Position numbers and translations under genes: made by a program. The notes under the pieces were generated by a model, which was not told where the DNA came from, did not search any database, and saw only the letters and a list, made by a program, of their open reading frames with translations. A DNA stretch of 64,000 nucleotides from Mycobacterium conspicuum (GTDB lineage Bacteria > Actinomycetota > Actinomycetes > Mycobacteriales > Mycobacteriaceae): contig NZ_AP022613.1 in assembly GCF_010730195.1 (NCBI RefSeq), forward strand, positions 1,426,001 through 1,490,000. The letters run 5' to 3'. This document shows, piece by piece, positions 43,837 to 52,765 of this stretch (position 1 is its first letter; each line of letters starts with the position of its first letter).

Positions 43837-43857
43837 AACCCCCGTTCACCAGCAGTT

Positions 43858-43896
43858 AACGACCCCGCAGGCTACCTGCGGGGTCGTTATCTTTTT
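43858..43896 (+). terminator. Intrinsic-type terminator after etfBA
   Basis: A perfect 14-bp stem (AACGACCCCGCAGG at 43858–43871 and its complement at 43875–43888) with a CTA loop is followed by ATC and five T residues (43892–43896). It sits just after fixB and is the clearest factor-independent terminator in the window. Confidence 0.9.
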
Positions 43897-43977
43897 GCGA
43901 CGGTTCGTCATCTGGCGTGCACCGACACGTCAGCGCGCCGATGCCATTTGGCACAACGATTACGCAACTTTGGTGGC

Positions 43978-44805
43978 ATGAGCATTGCTTCTGTCCTGAT
44001 AGCCAGCGACGAACCGGGCAGCGCCCTGGCGCAGGCCCCTTCCGGCCCGCGCTACTCCCTGTTGCTGGCCACCAATGCCACGCTCATCGAGGCCGCGCAG
44101 CGGCTGCGATACGACGTGTACACCACCACCCCCGGCTTCACCCTGCCCACCGGCGCAAACGGACACCGCGATGTCGACCGGTTCGACGAGTACTGCGACC
44201 ACCTGCTGGTTCGCGACGACGACACGGGCGAGCTGGTGGGCTGCTACCGGATGCTGGCGCCGGCGGGCGCCATCGCGGCCGGAGACCTGTATACGGCGAC
44301 GGAGTTCGACGTCCGCGCGTTCGACCCACTGCGGCCGTCGTTGGTCGAGATGGGACGCGCCGCGGTGCGCGACGGCCACCGCAACGGCGGCGTGGTGCTG
44401 CTGATGTGGGCCGGCATCCTGGCCTACCTGGACAAATACGGCTACGACTACGTGACCGGTTGCGTGTCGGTCCCCATCGGTGACGGCAGCCAGCTGCGCG
44501 GTGTGCGTGACTTCATCCTGGACCGCCATGCCGCGCCGCCGCAGTACCGGGTGCGCCCCCACCGGCCCGTGCTGATCGACGGAAAACCCCTCGACGACGT
44601 CGCCCCGCCGCCGCGCCCGGCGGTTCCCGCGCTCATGCGCGGCTACCTGCGGCTGGGGGCTCAGGTCTGTGGCGAACCGGCGCACGACCCGGAGTTCGGG
44701 GTCGGCGACTTCTGCGCGCTGCTGGACAAGCGGCGCGCCGATACCCGATATCTCAAGCGGTTGCGATCGGTATCGGCGGCTTCGGAAATGGCGGTCGCAC
44801 GATGA
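43978..44805 (+). CDS. OlsB-like GNAT acyltransferase (Rv3027c homologue)
   Basis: GNAT-fold protein (275 aa) of the ornithine-acyl-ACP N-acyltransferase group: RLRYDVYTT, FDEYCDHLLVRD, GELVGCYRML and LVEMGRAAVRDGHRNGGVVLLMW are family signatures. OlsB adds a 3-hydroxyacyl group to an amino acid; ornithine as substrate is not proven here. ATG 43978. The next gene overlaps by 4 bp and encodes a PlsC-like acyltransferase, the usual OlsB–OlsA pairing. Confidence 0.86.
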   Translation: MSIASVLIASDEPGSALAQAPSGPRYSLLLATNATLIEAAQRLRYDVYTTTPGFTLPTGANGHRDVDRFDEYCDHLLVRDDDTGELVGCYRMLAPAGAIAAGDLYTATEFDVRAFDPLRPSLVEMGRAAVRDGHRNGGVVLLMWAGILAYLDKYGYDYVTGCVSVPIGDGSQLRGVRDFILDRHAAPPQYRVRPHRPVLIDGKPLDDVAPPPRPAVPALMRGYLRLGAQVCGEPAHDPEFGVGDFCALLDKRRADTRYLKRLRSVSAASEMAVAR

Positions 44806-45662
44806 GCATCGCCCACGCCTGGTTGCCGCACGCGTCGTGCGACACCAACTGCGTCGGTATCGGCGGCCCCGCGCAATCGCGGCGGGCCGTGGTGGCGCTG
44901 CGGGTGGCCCTGCGCGTGACGCTGGCGCTGGCGTTAGCGCCGGGGATGCCGCTGATGGTGGCGCCGCTGCCGGGTCGGACGAAGGTGCAACGCATCTACT
45001 GCCGGTTGGTGCTGCGCTGCTTCGGCGTCCGAATCACGGTGTCGGGCAGCCCGATTCGTAACCTGCGCGGGGTCCTCGTGGTCAGCGGACACATCTCCTG
45101 GCTCGACGCCTTCTGCATCGGGGCGGTGCTGCCCGGGTCGTTCGTCGCGCGCGCCGACATGTTCACCGGAGGTGCGATCGGGGTGCTGGCGCGCATCCTG
45201 AAGATCATCCCGATCGAACGGGCCAGCCTGCGGCGGCTGCCCGGGGTGGTCGCCGACGTCGCGCGCCGATTGAGCGCCGGTCAGACCGTGGTGGCCTTCC
45301 CGGAGGGCACCACCTGGTGCGGCCGGCTCGGCGAACCCGGGCAGACCCACCAAGGGTTCGGATCCTTCTACCCGGCGATGTTCCAGGCCGCGATCGACGC
45401 CGCCCGTCCGGTGCAGCCGCTGCGATTGAGCTACCACCACGTCGACGGCAGTGTGTCCACCCTGCCGGCCTTCGTCGGCGACGATCCGCTGCTTCGATCG
45501 GTCTGCCGGCTGCTCACCGTGCGGCGCACCGTGGCGCGCGTGCACGTCGAATCCCTGCAGCTGCCGGGCACAAACCGGCGCGACCTGGCCCGCCGCTGCC
45601 AATCCGCGATACGTGCCACCGCGCCCGCGCATCCAGGTCACGGGCACGCCCTGGTGGCATAG
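44802..45662 (+). CDS. PlsC-like lysophospholipid acyltransferase (Rv3026c homologue)
   Basis: 1-acyl-glycerol-3-phosphate-type acyltransferase (286 aa). The catalytic HxxxxD motif is HISWLD, with the acceptor motif FPEGTTW and a hydrophobic N-terminal region (about 30–50) suggesting membrane contact. Overlap with the OlsB-like gene (ATGA) points to the second acylation step of an amino-acid lipid or lysophospholipid. Substrate uncertain. Confidence 0.88.
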   Translation: MSIAHAWLPHASCDTNCVGIGGPAQSRRAVVALRVALRVTLALALAPGMPLMVAPLPGRTKVQRIYCRLVLRCFGVRITVSGSPIRNLRGVLVVSGHISWLDAFCIGAVLPGSFVARADMFTGGAIGVLARILKIIPIERASLRRLPGVVADVARRLSAGQTVVAFPEGTTWCGRLGEPGQTHQGFGSFYPAMFQAAIDAARPVQPLRLSYHHVDGSVSTLPAFVGDDPLLRSVCRLLTVRRTVARVHVESLQLPGTNRRDLARRCQSAIRATAPAHPGHGHALVA

Positions 45663-45696
45663 GGGTCCGCAGAGCCCCGGTATCGTGGGGCGCGTC

Positions 45697-46872
45697 ATGG
45701 TCTACCTCGATCACGCCGCCACCACCCCGATGCACCCCGCCGCCGTCGAGGCGATGACGGCCGTGTTCGGCACCGTCGGCAACGCGTCGTCGCTGCACAC
45801 CAGCGGCCGGGCGGCGCGGCGCCGCATCGAGGAATCCCGTGAGCTGATCGCGGCCAAGCTCGGGGCGCGCCCGTCGGAGGTGATCTTCACCGCGGGCGGC
45901 ACCGAGAGCGACAACCTGGCCGTCAAGGGCATCTACTGGGCTCGGCGCGACGCGGAGCCGGGCCGCCGCCGCATCGTCACCACCGAGGTGGAACATCACG
46001 CGGTGCTGGACTCGGTGAACTGGCTCGTCGAACACGAAGGCGCCCAGGTGACCTGGCTGCCCACCGCGGCCGACGGCTCGGTGTCGGCCGCGGCGCTGCG
46101 CGAGGTGCTCACCCGCCACGACGACATCGCGCTGGTCTCGGCGATGTGGGCCAACAACGAGGTCGGTACCATCATGCCGATCGCCGAATTGGCGGCCGTG
46201 GCAGCCGAATTCGGCGTACCAATGCACAGCGATGCCGTGCAGGCGGTGGGCCAGCTGCCGGTCGAATTCGGCGCCAGTGGACTGGCGGCGATGAGCGTGG
46301 CCGCGCACAAGTTCGGCGGCCCCCCGGGCGTGGGCGCGCTGCTGCTGCGCCGCGACGTCACCGGCGTGCCACTGCTGCACGGCGGTGGTCAGGAACGCGA
46401 TATCCGTTCCGGCACACCGTATGTCGCCGGCGCCGCTGGGATGGCCGCGGCCGCTCAGATCGCCGTCGACGGGCTTGCGGCCAACAGCGCACGGCTGCGG
46501 GTCTTGCGCGACCGGCTGATCGACGGTGTCCTGGCCGAGATCGACGACGTCGAACTCAACGGGGCCCGGGGCGCGGCGCGGCTTCCGGGCAACGCGCACT
46601 TCACCTTCCGCGGCTGCGAAGGCGATGCGCTGTTGATGTTGTTGGACGCCAACGGAATTGAATGCTCGGCCGGATCGGCCTGCACGGCGGGCGTGCCGCA
46701 GGCGTCGCACGTGTTGATCGCGATGGGCGCCGAACCGGCTAGCGCGCGTGGATCGTTGCGTCTCTCGTTGGGGCACAGCAGTATTGATTCCGATGTGGAC
46801 GAGGCGCTGCGGGTGTTGCCCGGGGCGGTGGATCGGGCCCGCCGGGCCGCCCTGGCCGCGGCGGGGGCGTGA
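45697..46872 (+). CDS. iscS: Cysteine desulfurase
   Basis: PLP-dependent enzyme of 391 aa that removes sulfur from cysteine for Fe-S clusters and tRNA thiolation. Features: MVYLDHAATTPMHPAAVEAM, SDAVQAVGQ, the PLP lysine in SVAAHKFGGPPGVG and the persulfide Cys in CSAGSACTAGV. ATG 45697. mnmA follows within a few bases, matching its sulfur-donor role. Confidence 0.96.
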   Translation: MVYLDHAATTPMHPAAVEAMTAVFGTVGNASSLHTSGRAARRRIEESRELIAAKLGARPSEVIFTAGGTESDNLAVKGIYWARRDAEPGRRRIVTTEVEHHAVLDSVNWLVEHEGAQVTWLPTAADGSVSAAALREVLTRHDDIALVSAMWANNEVGTIMPIAELAAVAAEFGVPMHSDAVQAVGQLPVEFGASGLAAMSVAAHKFGGPPGVGALLLRRDVTGVPLLHGGGQERDIRSGTPYVAGAAGMAAAAQIAVDGLAANSARLRVLRDRLIDGVLAEIDDVELNGARGAARLPGNAHFTFRGCEGDALLMLLDANGIECSAGSACTAGVPQASHVLIAMGAEPASARGSLRLSLGHSSIDSDVDEALRVLPGAVDRARRAALAAAGA

Positions 46873-46883
46873 GGGGCGCCACA

Positions 46884-47957
46884 GTGAGGGTTTTGGCCGC
46901 GATGAGCGGCGGGGTGGATTCTTCGGTGGCCGCGGCCCGCATGGTCGATGCCGGGCACGACGTCGTCGGCGTGCACCTGGCGCTGTCGTCGGCGCCGGGC
47001 ACGCTGCGCACCGGCTCGCGCGGCTGTTGTTCGAAGGAGGACGCCGCGGATGCCCGCCGGGTCGCCGACGTGCTCGGGATCCCCTTCTACGTATGGGATT
47101 TCGCGGAGAAATTCCAGGAAGCGGTGATCGACGACTTCGTCTCGTCGTACGCCCGCGGGGAGACGCCCAATCCGTGCGTGCGCTGCAATCAGCGGATCAA
47201 GTTCTCGGCCCTCTCCGCGCGGGCCCTCGCGTTGGGCTTCGACACGGTGGCCACCGGCCACTATGCCCGGCTGTCGGGTGGGCGGCTGCGCCGCGCCGTC
47301 GACCGGGACAAGGATCAGTCCTACGTGCTGGCCGTGCTGACCGCGGACCAGCTGCGCCACGCGGCCTTTCCGATCGGGGACACCCCCAAGCCGCAGATTC
47401 GCGCGGAGGCCGCCCGCCGCGGCCTCGCGGTCGCCGAAAAGCCGGACAGCCACGACATCTGCTTCATCCCGTCCGGGAACACCCAGGCCTTCCTGGGTAA
47501 ACGCATCGGCGTCCGCAGCGGCAATGTCGTCGGCGCGGACGGAGCGGTGCTGGCCACCCACGACGGGGTGCACGGCTTCACCATCGGCCAGCGCAAGGGG
47601 CTTGGCATCGCGGGTCCGGGGCCCGACGGTCGGCCTCGGTACGTGACGGCGATCGACGCGGACACCGCGACCGTTCACGTCGGCGAATTGGCCGACCTCG
47701 ACGTACACGAGTTGACCGGCCGCGCACCGGTTTTCACCGCGGGAGTCGCCCCGTCGGAACCCGTCGAGTGCGCGGTTCAGGTGCGCGCGCACGGTGAAAT
47801 CGCCGATGCCGTCGCCGAATTGGCCGGCGACGAGCTGTGCGTGCGGTTGCGCACACCACTGCGCGGGGTGGCGCGCGGCCAGACCCTGGTGCTGTATCGC
47901 CCAGATCCCGACGGTGACGAGGTGCTGGGCAGCGCCACCATCGCCGCGACTCGCTAG
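46884..47957 (+). CDS. mnmA: tRNA-specific 2-thiouridylase
   Basis: MnmA/TrmU (357 aa) thiolates U34 of certain tRNAs using sulfur relayed from IscS. PP-loop motif AMSGGVDSSVAA is at the N terminus; catalytic cysteines are in NPCVRCNQ and HDICFIPSG. GTG 46884 is preferred as the start because the conserved part begins at once and GAGGGG precedes it; GTG 46869, overlapping the iscS stop, is the alternative. Confidence 0.95.
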   Translation: MRVLAAMSGGVDSSVAAARMVDAGHDVVGVHLALSSAPGTLRTGSRGCCSKEDAADARRVADVLGIPFYVWDFAEKFQEAVIDDFVSSYARGETPNPCVRCNQRIKFSALSARALALGFDTVATGHYARLSGGRLRRAVDRDKDQSYVLAVLTADQLRHAAFPIGDTPKPQIRAEAARRGLAVAEKPDSHDICFIPSGNTQAFLGKRIGVRSGNVVGADGAVLATHDGVHGFTIGQRKGLGIAGPGPDGRPRYVTAIDADTATVHVGELADLDVHELTGRAPVFTAGVAPSEPVECAVQVRAHGEIADAVAELAGDELCVRLRTPLRGVARGQTLVLYRPDPDGDEVLGSATIAATR

Positions 47958-47963
47958 CCGGAC

Positions 47964-48599
47964 CTAGCCCGGAATGTTGGCCGCGATGTTGGTCATCACG
48001 ATGTCGGACACCGACTGCGGGAAGCCGCAGAAGGTGACCTCGAGCAGCGCCACCGAGTGGACCCGATAGTCGCGCCCGCAGCCGCCGGGCAGCAGGTGCA
48101 GCGAATCGGCGCCCGCCTCCCACTCACCGACGTACAGCGGGCCGGCATCGCTGGCGGCGCAGTCTCCGACATTGCTCACCAAAGCGCCGAAGGCGCGCCG
48201 CGCGGTGGCCACGTCGCGGTAGGCCGCGGCGCCCTCGGATATCAAGCCCCCCTTGGGCGGATCCTGAAACGTGGTCTTGTGGAACTCCTCGATGTCGGGG
48301 CCGAAGGTCGCCGTCTCGGCGAAGATGAACCGGCACGGTCGCGGCGTGCTGTCGGCGAGGACATCGATGTCCACCGGGCGGCTGCCGTCCATGGACGGGA
48401 TGATCGTCAGGCCGTCGCCGCCCCCGGTGATCGCGCGCATCCGGGACTGATCCAGCAGGATTTGGTCGACGTTGACGCCCTGCACGCCGTGCGCGCCCAT
48501 GGCGAATCCCGGCACTGCCGTCCCGCCCACGACCCTGGTGCAGGCCGCCACCAACAACGCTGCGCCGCACAACAGCAGCGGCCGGGTCAATCTCGCCAT
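47964..48599 (-). CDS. lpqA: PknH-sensor-like lipoprotein (LpqA homologue)
   Basis: 211-aa lipoprotein. Lipoprotein signal MARLTRPLLLCGAALLVAAC is followed by a sensor domain related to the PknH extracellular domain (four Cys in the mature part: PCRFIF, GDCAAS, GGCGRD, VTFCGF). Role unknown. ATG 48599; 50 bp of promoter region separates it from the divergent MetE-like gene. In M. tuberculosis the gene lies far from trmU because PPE/Esx/IS1081 genes intervene. Confidence 0.88.
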   Translation of the reverse strand: MARLTRPLLLCGAALLVAACTRVVGGTAVPGFAMGAHGVQGVNVDQILLDQSRMRAITGGGDGLTIIPSMDGSRPVDIDVLADSTPRPCRFIFAETATFGPDIEEFHKTTFQDPPKGGLISEGAAAYRDVATARRAFGALVSNVGDCAASDAGPLYVGEWEAGADSLHLLPGGCGRDYRVHSVALLEVTFCGFPQSVSDIVMTNIAANIPG

Positions 48600-48649
48600 C
48601 TGCCACCCCACTGGGTTTGAGCGTAGCCCCGGACCCATACGGTTGCTCG

Positions 48650-49675
48650 GTGAGTGTCTTCGCTGAAGCCTTTTCGAAAGCGAGCGGCGTCGGATCGTGG
48701 CCCGGTACCGCCGCGCGCCAGGCGGCCGAGGTGGTCGTCGGCGAATTGGCGGACGCGCTGGCCCACATCGTGGAGTTGCCCGCCAGGGGAGTCGGCGCCG
48801 ACATGCTCGGGCGCGCCGGCGGACTGCTGATCGATGTGGCCATCGACACCGTGCCGCGGGGCTACCGCATCGCCGCGCGGCCCGGCGCGGTCACCCGGCG
48901 GGCGATCAGCCTGCTCGACGAGGACATGGACGCGCTCGAAGAGGCCTGGGAGGTCGCGGGCCTGCGCGGCGGCCAGCGGGTGGTCAAGGTGCAGGCCCCG
49001 GGGCCCGTCACGTTGGCCGCCGGGCTGGAGCTGGCCAATGGCCACCGGGCCATCACCGATCCCGGCGCCGTGCGCGACCTGGCGGCGTCGCTGGCCGAGG
49101 GCGTCGCGGCGCACCGCGCCGCGCTGGCCCGTCGACTCGATACCCCGGTGGTGGTGCAATTCGACGAGCCGTCGCTGCCCGCGGCACTGGGCGGACGGCT
49201 GAGCGGAGTGACCGCGCTAAGCCCGGTCGCCGCGCTCGACGAGGCGGTGGCCGGCGCGCTGCTCGACACCTGCGTGTCGGTCGTGGGCGATGGGGTCGTG
49301 GTGCACAGCTGCGCCGCGAGGCTGCCGTGGGATCTCTTGCAGCGCAGCACAATCGGTGCCGTGTCGCTAGACGCGGCGACGCTCCGCGCGGCGGATCTGG
49401 ACGGGATCGCCGCATTCGTCGAGTCGGGCCGCACCGTGGTGCTCGGTGTGGTCCCCGGCACCGCACCCGAGCGCCGGCCGTCGGCGGAGGAGGTGGCCAC
49501 CGCGGTGGTCGCGGTGACCGACCGGCTGGGCTTCGCCCGCTCGGCCCTGCGCGATCGCATCGGCATCACCCCGGCCTGCGGCCTGGCGGATGCGACCCCG
49601 GAGTGGGCGCGCACCGCGATCGGGCTTGCCCGCAAGGCCGCCGAGGCGTTCGCCGAGGATCCGGACTCAATCTGA
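48650..49675 (+). CDS. MetE-like (methionine synthase-fold) protein (Rv3015c)
   Basis: 341-aa protein with similarity to the C-terminal domain of cobalamin-independent methionine synthase: GSWPGTA, QAPGPVTLAAGLEL, QFDEPSLP and HSCAARLPW carrying the His-Cys zinc-type residues, and GVVPG with ITPACGLA holding the last Cys. True MetE activity is unproven because the N-terminal domain is missing. GTG 48650 chosen over GTG 48617. Confidence 0.88.
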   Translation: MSVFAEAFSKASGVGSWPGTAARQAAEVVVGELADALAHIVELPARGVGADMLGRAGGLLIDVAIDTVPRGYRIAARPGAVTRRAISLLDEDMDALEEAWEVAGLRGGQRVVKVQAPGPVTLAAGLELANGHRAITDPGAVRDLAASLAEGVAAHRAALARRLDTPVVVQFDEPSLPAALGGRLSGVTALSPVAALDEAVAGALLDTCVSVVGDGVVVHSCAARLPWDLLQRSTIGAVSLDAATLRAADLDGIAAFVESGRTVVLGVVPGTAPERRPSAEEVATAVVAVTDRLGFARSALRDRIGITPACGLADATPEWARTAIGLARKAAEAFAEDPDSI

Positions 49676-49678
49676 TAC

Positions 49679-49741
49679 GCAACCAAAAGGTTGCACTTTG
49701 CGGGCATGCCGTGTAGTACTGATAGGCAACCAGGAGGTTGC
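49679..49741. promoter_or_regulatory. Twin palindromic operators of the AHSA1–ArsR operon
   Basis: Two copies of GCAACC-N4-GGTTGC lie at 49679–49694 (spacer AAAA) and 49726–49741 (spacer AGGA), 47 bp centre to centre. The second contains the ribosome-binding site AGGAGG and ends 2 bp before the start codon, so a protein bound there, or an RNA hairpin, would block expression. The ArsR encoded two genes downstream is the likely ligand. Inference from position and symmetry. Confidence 0.7.
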
Positions 49742-49743
49742 AT

Positions 49744-50226
49744 ATGAGCACTGACCGAATCGAAAAGCGGGTGCTGTTGCGCGCGCCGCTGGACCGAGTG
49801 TGGCGCGCGATCAGCGACGCCGACGAGCTCGGCCGTTGGTTCGGCGTCCGCTTCGACGGGCCCTTTGTTGCAGGCGGTTTCGTCACCGCGGCCATCGCCC
49901 CGACCACCGTCGACGACGTCGTGGCCCGGCGCCAGGAGCCGCACGCGGGCATGAAAAGCACCTGGGAAATCGTCGCGGTGGAACCGCGCCGACGGTTCGC
50001 CTACCGCTGGCATCCGTTCACGGTGGATCCCGGTGTGGACTACGAACGGGAGCCGACAACGCTGGTCGAGTTCACCCTGGCCGACACTCCCGACGGCGTG
50101 CTGCTCACCATCATCGAATCCGGTTTCGACGCCATCCCCGAAGCGCGCCGCCGCGCCTCATTCGACGCCAATTCCGAAGGGTGGGCCATCCAGACCGACC
50201 TTGTGCGCAAGTACCTCGCGCAGTGA
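49744..50226 (+). CDS. AHSA1/SRPBCC family protein
   Basis: 160-aa START/AHSA1-domain protein (RIEKRVLLRAPLDRVWRAISDADELGRWFG, of which only the APxDRVWxA and LGRWFG parts define the family) that likely binds a hydrophobic ligand. It overlaps the ArsR gene by 4 bp. AHSA1–ArsR pairs are common in mycobacteria (Rv2034/Rv2035 type). ATG 49744 behind AGGAGG. Confidence 0.88.
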   Translation: MSTDRIEKRVLLRAPLDRVWRAISDADELGRWFGVRFDGPFVAGGFVTAAIAPTTVDDVVARRQEPHAGMKSTWEIVAVEPRRRFAYRWHPFTVDPGVDYEREPTTLVEFTLADTPDGVLLTIIESGFDAIPEARRRASFDANSEGWAIQTDLVRKYLAQ

Positions 50227-50555
50227 GCACGCACACCGCCGAACCCGTCGTCGACGCGAGGCTTTTCGACGCGCTCGGCGACCCGAATAGGTTGCGTATC
50301 ATCGTCCGGCTGTGCGAGCTGGGCCCGAGCTCGACGACGCAGGTCATCGACGTGATTCAGGTGACGCGTCAGGCGGCCAGCAAGCACCTGCAGCTGCTGG
50401 AGGTGGCCGGCTTGGTCACCAGCGCCCGGCGCGGGCGCGAACGCGTCTGGACGGTGCGGACCGAACCGCTGGCCCGGGCCAGCGACTACCTCACCGGGTT
50501 GTCGCGCCGATGGGACGCCGCGGTGGACCGACTGCGGGCGTTCGTCGAGGACTGA
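50223..50555 (+). CDS. ArsR family transcriptional regulator
   Basis: 110-aa winged-helix regulator of the ArsR/SmtB type: LFDALGDPNRLRIIVRLCEL, then QVTRQAASKHLQLLEVAGLV as the recognition helix. No metal-binding CxC motif is visible in alpha-3, so a metal sensor is unlikely. GTG 50223 overlaps the AHSA1 stop (GTGA). It probably represses its own operon through the twin palindromes. Confidence 0.9.
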   Translation: MSTHTAEPVVDARLFDALGDPNRLRIIVRLCELGPSSTTQVIDVIQVTRQAASKHLQLLEVAGLVTSARRGRERVWTVRTEPLARASDYLTGLSRRWDAAVDRLRAFVED

Positions 50556-50571
50556 GCACGACGACTGGCAC

Positions 50572-50629
50572 CGAGATTGCCGTCATGGCTGTGGTCGGAC
50601 GGCGGATCACGACCGCCACGGCAATCTCG
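50572..50629. repeat. Intergenic inverted repeat before ligA
   Basis: Perfect 12-bp arms CGAGATTGCCGT (50572–50583) and its complement (50618–50629) enclose a partial inner stem (GGTCG at 593–597 with CGACC at 610–614). The structure fills the short gap between the arsR and ligA genes. It could be a transcript hairpin or a copy of a dispersed palindromic repeat. Confidence 0.65.
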
Positions 50630-50661
50630 ATGGTGTCGGTGCGCTTCGATAGCCTGCCAGG

Positions 50662-52731
50662 GTGACTTCGCCCGACGTGCTGAGGCAGTGGAGCGAGCTG
50701 GCCGACGAGGTCCGCGAACACCAGTTCCGCTACTACGTGCGCGACGCACCGATCATCACCGATGCCGAGTTCGACACGCTGCTGCGACGCCTCGAGGCGC
50801 TCGAGGAGCAACACCCGGAGCTGCGCACGCCCGACTCGCCCACGCAGCTGGTCGGGGGCGCCGGCTTCGCGACCGACTTCGCGTCCGCCGACCACCTGGA
50901 ACGGATGCTCAGCCTCGACAATGCGTTTACCGCGGACGAACTGGGCGCCTGGGCCGGTCGGATCCACGCCGAGATCGGTGATGCGGCGCATTATTTGTGC
51001 GAGCTCAAGATCGACGGCGTCGCACTGTCTTTGGTCTACCGCGACGGCCGCCTCACCCGCGCCGCTACTCGCGGCGACGGCCGCACCGGCGAGGACGTCA
51101 CGCTGAACGCCCGCACCATCGACGACGTTCCCGAACGGCTCACGGCCAGCAAAAAGTACCCGCTGCCGAAGGTGCTCGAGGTGCGCGGCGAGGTGTTCTT
51201 CCGGGTGGAGGACTTCCAGGCGCTCAACGCGAGCCTGGTCGAAGCGGGCAAGGCGCCCTTCGCCAACCCGCGCAACAGCGCGGCGGGGTCGCTGCGCCAG
51301 AAGGACCCAGCGGTCACGGCGCGCCGCAATCTGCGGATGATCTGCCACGGGCTGGGGCACAGCGAGGGATTTCGCCCGACCAGCCAGCACGGCGCCTACC
51401 TGGCGTTGAAGGCCTGGGGGCTGCCGGTTTCGCAGCACACCACCCTGGTGAGCGAGCTGACCGAGGTACAGGAGCGCATCGCCTACTGGGGTGAGCACCG
51501 CCACGAGGTGGACCACGAAATCGACGGCGTCGTCATCAAAGTCGACGAGGTGGCGCTGCAGCGCAGGCTGGGCTCCACCTCGCGGGCCCCGCGCTGGGCG
51601 ATCGCCTACAAGTACCCGCCGGAGGAGGCGCAGACCAAGCTGCTCGACATCAAGGTGAACGTCGGTCGTACCGGTCGGGTCACGCCGTTCGCGTTCATGA
51701 CGCCGGTGAAGGTCGCCGGCTCGACGGTCGGACAGGCCACCCTGCACAACGCGTCGGAGGTCAAGCGCAAGGGCGTGCTGATCGGCGACACGGTGGTGAT
51801 CCGCAAGGCCGGCGACGTGATTCCCGAGGTGCTCGGACCGGTGGTCGACCTGCGCGACGGGTCGGAACGCGAATTCGTCATGCCCACAACATGTCCCGAA
51901 TGCGGGACCACGTTGGCGTTCGAGAAGGAAGGCGACGCCGACATTCGTTGCCCCAACGCGCAGCGCTGCCCGGCGCAACTGCGGGAGCGGGTCTTTCACG
52001 TTGCCAGCCGCGGCGGCCTGGACATCGAGGGGCTGGGCTACGAGGCCGCCGTCGCGCTGCTGCAATCGCACGTGATCACCAGCGAGGCCGACCTTTTCGA
52101 CCTCACCGCGGACGACCTGTTGCGCACCGAGCTGTTCACCACCAAGGCCGGTGAGCTGTCGGCGAACGGCAAACGACTGCTGGCCAACCTGGACAAGGCC
52201 AAGGCCGCACCGCTGTGGCGGGTGCTGGTGTCGCTGTCGATCCGCCACGTCGGGCCGACGGCCGCGCGCGCGCTGGCCACCGAGTTCGGTGACATCCAGG
52301 CCATCGAGGCGGCGACCAGCGAGCAGCTGGCCGCCGTCGAGGGCGTGGGAGCCACCATCGCCGACGCCGTCACCGAATGGTTCACCGTCGACTGGCATCG
52401 CGAGATCGTCGACAAGTGGCGCGCGGCCGGGGTGCGGATGGCCGACGAGCGCGACGAGAGCGTGCCGCGCATCCTGGCCGGGCTGACCATCGTGGTCACC
52501 GGCTCCCTGACGGGCTTCTCGCGCGACGACGCCAAGGAGGCCATCGTGGCGCGCGGCGGCAAGGCGGCGGGATCGGTGTCGAAGAAGACCGACTACGTCG
52601 TCGCCGGCGATTCGCCAGGATCCAAGTACGACAAGGCCGTTGAACTCGGGGTGCCCATTCTCGACGAGGACGGATTCCGGGCGCTGCTCGCCGACGGCCC
52701 GGCCGTGGCGTCCGAGCCCGTCGAAAATTGA
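50662..52731 (+). CDS. ligA: NAD-dependent DNA ligase
   Basis: LigA (689 aa) seals nicks in DNA replication and repair using NAD+. Domain Ia is at the N terminus, the adenylated Lys is in LKIDGVAL (Lys116), the zinc finger is C-x2-C … C-x5-C (PECG, then CPNAQRC), followed by HhH motifs and a C-terminal BRCT domain (about 605–689). GTG 50662. Essential in mycobacteria. Confidence 0.98.
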   Translation: MTSPDVLRQWSELADEVREHQFRYYVRDAPIITDAEFDTLLRRLEALEEQHPELRTPDSPTQLVGGAGFATDFASADHLERMLSLDNAFTADELGAWAGRIHAEIGDAAHYLCELKIDGVALSLVYRDGRLTRAATRGDGRTGEDVTLNARTIDDVPERLTASKKYPLPKVLEVRGEVFFRVEDFQALNASLVEAGKAPFANPRNSAAGSLRQKDPAVTARRNLRMICHGLGHSEGFRPTSQHGAYLALKAWGLPVSQHTTLVSELTEVQERIAYWGEHRHEVDHEIDGVVIKVDEVALQRRLGSTSRAPRWAIAYKYPPEEAQTKLLDIKVNVGRTGRVTPFAFMTPVKVAGSTVGQATLHNASEVKRKGVLIGDTVVIRKAGDVIPEVLGPVVDLRDGSEREFVMPTTCPECGTTLAFEKEGDADIRCPNAQRCPAQLRERVFHVASRGGLDIEGLGYEAAVALLQSHVITSEADLFDLTADDLLRTELFTTKAGELSANGKRLLANLDKAKAAPLWRVLVSLSIRHVGPTAARALATEFGDIQAIEAATSEQLAAVEGVGATIADAVTEWFTVDWHREIVDKWRAAGVRMADERDESVPRILAGLTIVVTGSLTGFSRDDAKEAIVARGGKAAGSVSKKTDYVVAGDSPGSKYDKAVELGVPILDEDGFRALLADGPAVASEPVEN

Positions 52732-52765
52732 CGCGGCGCAAGCCTCGAGGCATATGGTGTGCGCT

